A stretch of 6,244 nucleotides of DNA from the NCBI GenBank assembly GCA_011682565.1, contig JAACEJ010000236.1:1-6244 (forward strand), in the 5' to 3' direction. Positions 1-5,375 of this stretch are shown one piece after another. The DNA comes from Actinomycetota bacterium (GTDB lineage Bacteria > Zhuqueibacterota > Zhuqueibacteria > Residuimicrobiales > Krinioviventaceae). The translations under genes were made by a program, and so were the position numbers. Every line of letters begins with the position of its first letter. The first letter of the stretch is position 1. The notes under the pieces were generated by a model. That model did not search any database. It was not told the DNA's origin and saw only the letters and a list, made by a program, of their open reading frames with translations.

Positions 1-275
1 GCTGTTATGGTAATTGGATTGTGTGGTATTTCCAGCGTGATTTGCTTGTTTTTATCGTTTTTGGAATAGGAAATAGACAACATGTCTGCCAGACCGGCCA
101 CAGATACAAATTGGTAGCGTCCTGCCTGCAAAGCCCTGATTGTTCCCAACCTCTCACTATTTCTTTTATTAATGATTGTAATTTCCCCGGCCGTCAATAA
201 AGGAGGTAAAGCAAAAATAAAAAGTGAAAGGATTAAAACTAAATGAGGAATGAATGTCCCGCCACGTTCCCTGAT
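1..275 (-). CDS. Exported protein, N-terminal part only; possibly an N-acetylmuramoyl-L-alanine amidase with a copper-amine-oxidase-like N-domain
   Basis: The frame is open from the left window edge up to a stop at about 333, and gives 91 complete codons if read from an ATC at 275-273. No ATG, GTG or TTG lies in frame before a hydrophobic segment that looks like a signal peptide: a charged RERGG start, a core including LVLILSLFIFALPPLL, and a likely cleavage after TA at residues 28-29. An AGGGAG Shine-Dalgarno at 288-283 sits 7 bases before the ATC, so I place the start there. The mature part (from GEITIINKRN) contains YQFVSVAGLADMLSISY followed by KQITLEI. That fits the small beta-alpha domain often found at the N-terminus of secreted amidases that cleave the bond between muramic acid and L-alanine in peptidoglycan. 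The catalytic domain would lie outside the window, so the function is inference. The gene follows the rhomboid after 19 bases and is probably co-transcribed with it. Confidence 0.6.
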   Translation of the reverse strand, partial: MRERGGTFIPHLVLILSLFIFALPPLLTAGEITIINKRNSERLGTIRALQAGRYQFVSVAGLADMLSISYSKNDKNKQITLEIPHNPITIT

Positions 276-282
276 CGTTCTT

Positions 283-288
283 CTCCCT
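283..288 (-). promoter_or_regulatory. Ribosome binding site pointing to an ATC start
   Basis: AGGGAG reads on the minus strand at 288-283, with 7 bases to the ATC at 275-273. Spacing and strength are those of a normal Shine-Dalgarno, and no standard start codon lies at that distance in any frame that leads into the signal peptide. This is the main reason for putting the start of the exported protein at 275. Confidence 0.55.
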
Positions 289-294
289 GAAATA

Positions 295-1149
295 CTATTC
301 TTCCCGCGATAAAAACTCGCTGGCTTTTTTTAGAAATTCTTTTTCTTTATCAGATATTTTATCGTAACCGACTTCATTGATTCTGTCTAAAATTCGGTCG
401 ATTTCTGCCCGTTTTTGACGTACGTTATCCTGCTCGCGTTGTTTTTGCATAATTTTTTTTTTCTCCTGGCGAAAGCGAATTTCACGAAGGAATTTTGCGA
501 ACACAGAATCCCCCCGCAAAAGCAAATATCCGACCAGAGCACCTCCTAAATGCGCAAGGTATGCAACGCCACTGGTAACGCCAGATAATTGTCCCTGAAT
601 GCTTGAGAAAAAAGTAATAGCAATAAAAATAGCAACCAAATGTTTTGCTTTTAAATGGACGGGCAAAACAAAGAAAAGTAACAAAGTGATTATACGTTCC
701 GGAAAGAAAACAGCGAATGCGACCAGCACACCAAAAATTGCTCCGGAAGCGCCAATGACAGGTATAGGCGAATTCCAGTTAAAAAGAATATAAAACATCC
801 CGGCACCAACGCCGCACATGAGATAAAATCGTAAAAACTTTTTCGATCCCAGAACGTGCTCCACTTCACCGCCAAACATCCACAAAGTAAACATGTTGAA
901 TAAAATGTGAAAAAAGGGTGGTTTCGGGTTATGAAGAAATAGATAGGTACCCAATTGCCAAAACGCCATAGAGTGGGTAACTTGATCAGGGCGCAGGGCA
1001 AAAAAATCCATTAATGGAAAAATGCCCCCCATTTTCAGTGGAAGAAATTCTAAAACATAGATTGCAAAATTTGCAATGATTAGTTTTTTTACAACCGGTG
1101 TAAGCCCACCACCAAGCCCAAATTGTATCCTTGATCCAAATCGGTTCAT
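295..1149 (-). CDS. Rhomboid-family intramembrane serine protease with soluble C-terminal tail
   Basis: This 284-residue membrane protein should cleave transmembrane substrates within the inner membrane. The family signatures are intact: WQLGTYLFLH at 64-73, the HxxxN motif at H81-N85 in a membrane segment, the catalytic serine in GASG (S135 within 133-136), and the catalytic histidine H200 in AYLAHLGGALVGYL. About six membrane segments cover roughly residues 20-212, the usual rhomboid core. Residues 213-284 form a charged, probably helical cytoplasmic tail, ending in INEVGYDKISDKEKEFLKKA. That resembles a small C-terminal domain (DUF6576-like) seen in some bacterial rhomboids. The ATG at 1149 is the first in frame and has only a weak upstream GAAGA, so translation may depend on the upstream barrel gene 31 bases away. 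Natural substrates cannot be told from sequence. Family assignment is secure. Confidence 0.95.
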   Translation of the reverse strand: MNRFGSRIQFGLGGGLTPVVKKLIIANFAIYVLEFLPLKMGGIFPLMDFFALRPDQVTHSMAFWQLGTYLFLHNPKPPFFHILFNMFTLWMFGGEVEHVLGSKKFLRFYLMCGVGAGMFYILFNWNSPIPVIGASGAIFGVLVAFAVFFPERIITLLLFFVLPVHLKAKHLVAIFIAITFFSSIQGQLSGVTSGVAYLAHLGGALVGYLLLRGDSVFAKFLREIRFRQEKKKIMQKQREQDNVRQKRAEIDRILDRINEVGYDKISDKEKEFLKKASEFLSREE

Positions 1150-1180
1150 ATTTTAATAAAAAGTTCTTCGTTTGTTATCA

Positions 1181-1816
1181 TTAACGCATGTCCAATGCCA
1201 CACCGAGGCGGAATCCGAGACCGGACAAATCCACACGTTCGGTAACGGGTAAACCCTTGTCGCTTTTGCTGATACTACGGCTGACTTCACAATTATTGTA
1301 AAAAACATCGGCAAGCAATGTCGAACGTCTGCCCACGCGGTAATAAACACCGGCAGCTCCGCGCCAGCCGAGGCCGCCGAACTTGCGCGTCTTGGATAGA
1401 TTCAGTTCATAGTTTTTTTCCTGGCTGATGAGGAATTGATAGCTCAAAGTGCCGCGAATAAAATAACCCATATAGCGGCTGAAAGGAATTTTCACATTCA
1501 GAACAAGATTTACAGGTACAATAGTTCGGGCATAATCTACAAGCGTGGAGGCAGTATTGGTCGTTAATCCTTCCTGCTCATCTTTTGCAACCTGGGTCTC
1601 TTCCGAGTATGCTTTGTGAAAAACATCGACTCCGACTCCAATATCCACTGCCTCGTCTATGGCCGTGCCCATGGTTACGCCGACAAGCATACCGCTTTTT
1701 GCATCTTTCGGGTTTTGATAACCTGCATTTATTGTAAAGATACTTTTGCTTTGTGCAAAAACCATACTCGTACTCATGATGATGAGCAAAGTTAAAACTA
1801 CAAAATAATTTTTCAT
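1181..1816 (-). CDS. Secreted outer-membrane beta-barrel-like protein, function unknown
   Basis: The 211-residue product begins with a clear Sec signal peptide: MKNYF, a hydrophobic core to about residue 19, and likely cleavage at VFA|QS after A21. The mature part has alternating polar and hydrophobic stretches rich in glycine and aromatics, for example SIFTINAGY, GMLVGVTMG, AVDIGVGVDVF, YMGYFIRGTLSYQFLI, GAAGVYYRVG, STLLADVFYN and LGFRLGVALDM. This pattern is expected of 8- to 10-stranded outer-membrane barrels. A polar stretch at about 70-95 could be an extracellular loop. There is one cysteine, C176, and no lipobox. I do not recognise a specific family beyond small barrel proteins, and the last residue is arginine rather than the common terminal phenylalanine. 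The start is fixed by a near-perfect AGGAGG. It appears to head a group with the rhomboid and the exported protein. Confidence 0.8.
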   Translation of the reverse strand: MKNYFVVLTLLIIMSTSMVFAQSKSIFTINAGYQNPKDAKSGMLVGVTMGTAIDEAVDIGVGVDVFHKAYSEETQVAKDEQEGLTTNTASTLVDYARTIVPVNLVLNVKIPFSRYMGYFIRGTLSYQFLISQEKNYELNLSKTRKFGGLGWRGAAGVYYRVGRRSTLLADVFYNNCEVSRSISKSDKGLPVTERVDLSGLGFRLGVALDMR

Positions 1817-1823
1817 GATACCA

Positions 1824-1829
1824 CCTCCT
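1824..1829 (-). promoter_or_regulatory. Strong ribosome binding site for the barrel protein
   Basis: AGGAGG at 1829-1824 lies 7 bases upstream of the ATG at 1816. It is the strongest Shine-Dalgarno in the window and fits a protein made in quantity, as outer-membrane proteins often are. Confidence 0.85.
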
Positions 1830-1850
1830 CTTGGGTGACTAGGATTTAAA

Positions 1851-1877
1851 ATTGTAAAGCTCTCTTATTTTAGACAA
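1851..1877 (-). promoter_or_regulatory. Possible promoter for the barrel-rhomboid-exported protein group
   Basis: On the minus strand a -10-like TACAAT (1856-1851) follows a -35-like TTGTCT (1877-1872) with a 15-base spacer, ahead of the barrel's ribosome binding site. The spacer is shorter than the usual 17, and an alternative TTGACT at 1900-1895 has poor spacing to TAAAAT at 1872-1867. The AT-rich context and position fit a promoter, but the exact boxes are uncertain. Confidence 0.3.
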
Positions 1878-2103
1878 AGCAACGGTAAAATGCAAGTCAA
1901 AAAAATTATCCTGACGGAAATGAACCCGGTTTTACATCAAGTGCTTTTACGGTCGCACTGTCCATAAGTTCCTTATCTTTCATGCCTCTAGTGTGCTGGT
2001 GAAATATGAATATTTTTTAAGATTGGCCCTTCAGTTGGTTTGAATAACCGCAGGCAATATTCCGATGATCCAAATTTTGGAAATATGGCGGACTTGTTCT
2101 TAC

Positions 2104-3714
2104 TCAAAATTCGTGTTGTTGGATAATTGTATCGTGTTTATAATTCTCATCATCGGTTTTAGGATAATCCATCATTGAATGCAAGCCCCGGCTTTCTTTC
2201 CTCAGCAACGCCGATTGAATGATCAACTGGGCGACGGTTGTCAGATTGCGCAATTCAAGCAGTGCTTCCGAAACTTTGGTACGACGATAAAAATTTTCAA
2301 CTTCCTGGCGAATTAAGCGAATTCTGCTGAGAGCACGTTCCAATCTGTGATTCGAGCGAACGATGCCCACATAATCCCACATCAGGTTTTTGATTTCCTG
2401 TTTATCGTGGGAAATTAAAATCCATTCTTCACTATTGAATGTTCCGCTGTCATCCCAGTGAGGTATAGGAGGCGGAGAAAAGTCATTATCGCTGATAAAT
2501 TGTTGTGCAGCAAGACTTGCCTGGTGTGCAAAGACCAAAGCTTCAAGCAACGAATTTGAAGCCAGCCGGTTTGCGCCGTGAATTCCGGTACACGCCACTT
2601 CGCCGCAAGCGTACAATCCGTCTATTAAAGTTTCACCCTTTAGGTTTGTGACAACGCCGCCGCAGGAATAATGTGCCGCAGGGACAACCGGAATCGGTTC
2701 TTTTGTGATATCAATTTTATAATTTTTGCAGATTTCATAAATATGTGGAAAATGATCGATAATATCACTTGCCGGTTTATGCGTAATGTCCAGATAAACA
2801 CATGGCTCGCCGCGTTTTTTAAGCTCTTTATCGATTGCACGGGCAACGATATCCCTTGGTGCGAGATCACCCATCGGATGGTAATTCTTCATAAAAGGCT
2901 CGCCGCTTTTTGTCACCAGTCTGGCACCGTACCCACGTATGGCTTCGGATATGAGAAAAGATTCAGCTTCAGGGTGATAGAGGGTTGTCGGGTGAAATTG
3001 CATAAATTCCATGTTCGCAATTTGTGCGCCGGCGCGAAAAGCCATTGCAATGCCGTCACCTGTGGCGATGGCGGGATTTGTGGTGTGCAAATAAACCTGG
3101 CCACAGCCGCCGGAAGCTAGTATCGTCGCTTTGGCTAAAATACGTTTGACTTTTTTTTGCCTGGAATCCAGAACGTACGCTCCCCAGCAATGCAGGTGGG
3201 AATCTTTTGCCCTGTCCAGCGAAAAAATGTGGTGTTCGGTGATCAAGTCAATCGCGGCATGATTTTCGAGAATCGTAATATTCGACACTTTTTTTACTGC
3301 ATTCACCAGCGCTTGTTCAATATCATAGCCCGTGTGGTCCTTGACATGAACAATCCGATTGAAATGATGCCCTCCTTCTCTGCCCAGGTCAAATTTTCCT
3401 GCAGGTGTTTCCGTAAAGTGAACGCCAAAGTTCAAAAGTTCGAGGATTCGTTCAGGCGCCTGTTCAATAACGAGACGGGTCGAGTCCGGGTGACATAAAC
3501 CCGCTCCGGCCAGGAATGTATCCTGAACGTGTTGCTCAAACGAATCTTTTGGATCGAATACGGCGGCAACACCTCCCTGGGCGTGAGCCGTGTTCGAGTC
3601 GGTCAAGTTACGTTTGGTTATAATTGTAACGGTTCCTTGTTTAGCAAGTTTTAGCGCGCTGCTTAAACCGGCAATGCCGCTGCCAATAATAAGAAAATCT
3701 GTGTCAAAATTCAT
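2104..3714 (-). CDS. nadB: L-aspartate oxidase, first step of de novo NAD synthesis
   Basis: This FAD enzyme oxidises L-aspartate to iminoaspartate, which quinolinate synthase (NadA) condenses with dihydroxyacetone phosphate. At 536 residues it is essentially the length of E. coli NadB (540). The FAD-binding GSGIAGLSSA is at 11-20 and NTAHAQGG at 41-48. Aligning with E. coli at a constant offset of three, the expected active-site residues are present: H241, E257 (in ISEAIRG), R287 (in APRDIVARAI), H348 (in PAAHYSCGG) and R383 (in HGANRLASNSLLEALVF). E. coli T259 corresponds to S256, a conservative change. The helical C-terminal domain (about 435-516) carries RSNHRLERAL and ends in ESRGLHSMMDYP, typical of NadB rather than of succinate dehydrogenase flavoprotein. 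AGGA at 3726-3723, 8 bases before the ATG, supports the start. No nadA or nadC is next to it, so it appears to be transcribed alone or with the genes downstream. Confidence 0.97.
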   Translation of the reverse strand: MNFDTDFLIIGSGIAGLSSALKLAKQGTVTIITKRNLTDSNTAHAQGGVAAVFDPKDSFEQHVQDTFLAGAGLCHPDSTRLVIEQAPERILELLNFGVHFTETPAGKFDLGREGGHHFNRIVHVKDHTGYDIEQALVNAVKKVSNITILENHAAIDLITEHHIFSLDRAKDSHLHCWGAYVLDSRQKKVKRILAKATILASGGCGQVYLHTTNPAIATGDGIAMAFRAGAQIANMEFMQFHPTTLYHPEAESFLISEAIRGYGARLVTKSGEPFMKNYHPMGDLAPRDIVARAIDKELKKRGEPCVYLDITHKPASDIIDHFPHIYEICKNYKIDITKEPIPVVPAAHYSCGGVVTNLKGETLIDGLYACGEVACTGIHGANRLASNSLLEALVFAHQASLAAQQFISDNDFSPPPIPHWDDSGTFNSEEWILISHDKQEIKNLMWDYVGIVRSNHRLERALSRIRLIRQEVENFYRRTKVSEALLELRNLTTVAQLIIQSALLRKESRGLHSMMDYPKTDDENYKHDTIIQQHEF

Positions 3715-3731
3715 TTTATAAATCCTAACCC

Positions 3732-3758
3732 GGACAAGCCCCGTCTATGGGACAAGCC
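3732..3758 (-). repeat. Direct repeat GGCTTGTCC in the nadB leader
   Basis: GGCTTGTCC on the minus strand occurs at 3758-3750 and again at 3740-3732, exactly 18 bases apart and only 9 bases from the nadB ribosome binding site. The segment between can pair weakly (GTCCC with GGGGC, one G-T pair, loop ATAGAC). It could be an operator, a leader structure, or part of a dispersed intergenic repeat. The sequence alone does not decide. Confidence 0.5.
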
Positions 3759-3792
3759 GGAAAAAAACAGAAAAGAATTTGGCGCAAGACCC

Positions 3793-3898
3793 CACCGAGT
3801 TCGCAGAAAAAGATTAGATTAGTAAACAAGATGATGGCTGAATTGTTTGCATAATCATAAAAAACAATAAAAATCTCTGCGACCTCCGCGCCTCCGTG
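3793..3898. repeat. Imperfect inverted-repeat element of the dispersed CTCTGCG type
   Basis: The right end (3874-3898) reads TCTCTGCGACCTCCGCG then CCTCCGTG, a string of CTCTGCG/CTCCGCG-like units. The left end (3793-3815) reads CACCGAGTTCGCAGAAAAAG, and its reverse complement is a degenerate copy of the same motif. The arms share a perfect TCGCAGA (3801-3807) / TCTGCGA (3876-3882) and similar ends, CACCGAG and CTCCGTG. Between them is a nested dyad, GATTA-TAAACAA (3817-3829) facing TTGTTTG-TAATC (3843-3856). Similar CTCTGCG-rich sequences occur as dispersed intergenic repeats in many environmental genomes (general knowledge). The window shows only this one pair, so its repeat status in this genome is inferred. 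No transposase is present. Confidence 0.5.
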
Positions 3899-4046
3899 TT
3901 TAGTTTTTAAATTGTCAGATACTGATAGAAATGTTTTGCCGTTTATGGACGCAATATCACTCGTAAGAGACTAAACTTGATATTTGTTATTTTTAATAAC
4001 TTAAACGAAAAGAAACTGAAATGCAACCGCTTTTTATTGCAAAAAA

Positions 4047-4079
4047 AAAAGGTTGATACACAAAATGTACCAACCTTTT
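4047..4079 (-). terminator. Intrinsic terminator of the receiver-domain gene
   Basis: The stem is AAAAGGTTG (4047-4055) with CAACCTTTT (4071-4079), extended past one A-C mismatch by TAC/GTA, around a 7-base loop (4060-4066). Read on the minus strand it is followed by a run of ten further Ts (with the stem Ts) up to 4041, the classic terminator form. It lies 22 bases past the receiver stop codon and separates that unit from nadB. The plus-strand side has TTTTA, so it might also stop opposing transcription weakly. Confidence 0.88.
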
Positions 4080-4101
4080 ATCCTTAAGAGTATTGGGGGG
4101 G

Positions 4102-4464
4102 TCAATTTTTTTCTTTAATCATTTCCAACAACTCTCGGTTTTTAATGGGACGTGTAATAAAATTTTCGATACCATGTCTCGCCGCTTCCTTTTGTAGCAA
4201 CCGGTCACTGCGGTCGCAAATGCCGACGAATTTAACAGACGGGTGTTTTTGTCTTATTTTTTTGACAACCGAAACGCGGTCTTTTTGTTTTAAATGTTCA
4301 TCGCTGGTTGACAGATCAAAAAAGGTGAGGTCTGCCTTGTTCTGATCCAGCATGTGCAAAAGGTCTTCTACATCTTGTGCTATTTCCACATCGTATAATG
4401 TACTCAATGCAAGATACATTTGCATCTCGGAACGTAAATCTTCATTTAGAATGACTATCTTCAT
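4102..4464 (-). CDS. Stand-alone response-regulator receiver domain, atypical switch residues
   Basis: The 120-residue product has the size and layout of a single CheY-like receiver domain with no output domain. It starts with beta strand MKIVIL followed by acidic pocket residues E8 and D9. The hydrophobic strand ADLTFFD places the likely phospho-acceptor at D50. VKFVGIC is the fourth strand, and FITRPI with the cis-peptide proline P106 precedes the last helix. Two usual residues differ: the position of the conserved Thr/Ser appears to be C83, and the conserved Lys before the proline is R105. Both normally help propagate phosphorylation, so signalling may be altered or phosphate-independent. 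No histidine kinase is in the window. The gene lies 128 bases after the CPBP protease and ends at a strong terminator, so it may be the last gene of that transcript or have its own promoter. Start ATG at 4464 has a close GGGAAG upstream. Confidence 0.82.
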   Translation of the reverse strand: MKIVILNEDLRSEMQMYLALSTLYDVEIAQDVEDLLHMLDQNKADLTFFDLSTSDEHLKQKDRVSVVKKIRQKHPSVKFVGICDRSDRLLQKEAARHGIENFITRPIKNRELLEMIKEKN

Positions 4465-4592
4465 AGCTTCCCGTATCTTTTTGGTTCCCGTCTGTTCTCA
4501 CAGCATAATAGGCACAATCTTTTACATTTGCGGAACTTTAAATGATAGATGTCACAAAAAGTTTTAATTCTTTTGAAAATTGTTCCGGATAG

Positions 4593-5375
4593 TTACCTGC
4601 CGACACAGGTACGATTGAAGGATTGAAATAAAGGGATCAGAAGCAGCAGTGCCAAAAGGACCCAAATGATATTTACATGTGATGCTTGGGCATACCATGC
4701 AATTTTTTTTTCGGGAGTATTCAGCAGTACCAGGGAAAAGAAATTATTCGTTGCATGTAAAATTATAGCAGGAAAAACGCTGTTACTTTTCCAGGCCATA
4801 TAACCGAGGGCAAGTCCCAGGAAAAGAATTTGCAGGGCAGACCAGGGATTAAGGTGGATGCTGGCGAAAAGAGCGGAAGTAAAAACAATCGCCAGCGCTG
4901 GATCGCGATAATGTTCGAGCGCCCGTTGCAATAGTCCTCTAAAGAACATTTCTTCGGCGAAACCGGCAAATATAACTGCCGCTACAAAAATGATAATTGC
5001 CTGCGTAAGGGAATGGAAGAGCAGTACGTCTTTCAGTCCTTCCAACATATTTTTCGGCATTGGAAAGATCGTTGAAAGCAGTCGATCCAGTTCATCTCCC
5101 AGGACAAAAATGACCAGTGAAAGAAGGATCGAGTGAATGATAATGGAAGCATTGACGGGATTGAAACGAAAAACAGTTTTAAAGGACAGCTTTTGCTTGG
5201 CAACAAAAATAATGGCCGGAACGATAATCAAAGATTCACTCAGCAGCGCTACTGTCGGGTTGAAAAGTACTGTAAAAACGACTCCCGCAAAAACGACAAG
5301 AATAACCGTTATAAGAAAAATAAAAAGGATTTGTTGTGGCGATAAAATCGTCGAATCGTTTTCCCAGTCATCCAT
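4593..5375 (-). CDS. CPBP (CAAX-type/Abi) family intramembrane metalloprotease
   Basis: A 260-residue multi-pass membrane protein of the CPBP family, related to eukaryotic Rce1, which uses conserved Glu and His residues in the membrane to cleave substrates. The three motifs are intact: EExxxR as EEMFFR (E141, E142, R146), FxxxH as FASIH (F170-H174), and HxxxN as HATNN (H207-N211). About eight hydrophobic segments are visible (roughly 15-38, 42-59, 76-94, 121-139, 160-176, 180-193, 197-217, 233-251). The charged N-terminus MDDWENDS is likely extra-membrane. The start is well supported: GGAG at 5386-5383 lies 7 bases before the ATG, within the end of the methyltransferase gene, and the two genes overlap by 8 bases (ATGGATGA). 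Bacterial members serve varied roles, including bacteriocin self-immunity and protein maturation. Nothing here identifies a substrate. Confidence 0.93.
   Translation of the reverse strand: MDDWENDSTILSPQQILFIFLITVILVVFAGVVFTVLFNPTVALLSESLIIVPAIIFVAKQKLSFKTVFRFNPVNASIIIHSILLSLVIFVLGDELDRLLSTIFPMPKNMLEGLKDVLLFHSLTQAIIIFVAAVIFAGFAEEMFFRGLLQRALEHYRDPALAIVFTSALFASIHLNPWSALQILFLGLALGYMAWKSNSVFPAIILHATNNFFSLVLLNTPEKKIAWYAQASHVNIIWVLLALLLLIPLFQSFNRTCVGR

Larger units (their letters stand above)
1817..2103. other. 287-base spacer between nadB and the barrel gene
   Basis: No convincing gene lies here. Contents: the barrel's ribosome binding site and possible promoter (1824-1877); a 25-codon minus-strand micro-ORF at 1983-1906 starting MKDKELMDSATVKALDV; and a perfect 6-base inverted repeat around one base, TCCAAATTTTGGA, at 2069-2081, just downstream of the nadB stop. 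The dyad has too small a loop and no T-tract, so I do not call it a terminator. No clear intrinsic terminator for nadB is visible, so read-through into the barrel gene cannot be excluded. Confidence 0.5.
3715..4101. other. 387-base gene-free region upstream of nadB
   Basis: From right to left it holds the C7 run just after the receiver stop (G7 on the plus strand at 4095-4101), the terminator of the receiver gene (4047-4079), an AT-rich stretch with a small hairpin GTTATT/AATAAC at 3986-4000, an inverted-repeat element (3793-3898), and a direct repeat close to the nadB start (3732-3758). The minus-strand frame from about 3970 to 3727 is open for some 80 codons but has no ATG and crosses the repeat element, so I do not call a gene. 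The nadB promoter must lie in this stretch unless it is read from upstream, but I could not pick convincing -35/-10 boxes. Confidence 0.6.

Noticed and set aside
2069..2081. Perfect dyad TCCAAATTTTGGA after nadB as a terminator
   Set aside because: The spacer is a single base, so no stable RNA loop can form with the full stem, the stem is AT-rich, and there is no T-tract.
1990..2105. Minus-strand frame from a TTG overlapping the nadB stop, about 38 codons
   Set aside because: It has no ribosome binding site, no recognisable motif, and a rare start. The composition looks non-coding.
2671..3120. 149-codon plus-strand ORF opposite nadB
   Set aside because: It is fully antisense to a strongly conserved enzyme, has Cys/Asn-rich composition and shows no family motifs, so it is a shadow frame.
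3727..3970. Long open minus-strand frame of about 80 codons upstream of nadB
   Set aside because: It has no ATG, crosses the inverted-repeat element, gives an odd Cys/Phe-rich peptide, and has no ribosome binding site. It is most likely chance openness over repeat sequence.
3986..4000. Small hairpin GTTATT-TTT-AATAAC as a terminator or operator
   Set aside because: It is all AT except for one pair, so it would be weak, and it lies in an AT-rich gap where such dyads are common. The strong terminator nearby already explains transcript ending.
4095..4101. G7 run (C7 on the coding strand) next to the receiver gene as a possible phase-variation tract
   Set aside because: It lies just after the stop codon, so slippage would not change the protein, and no downstream frame depends on it.
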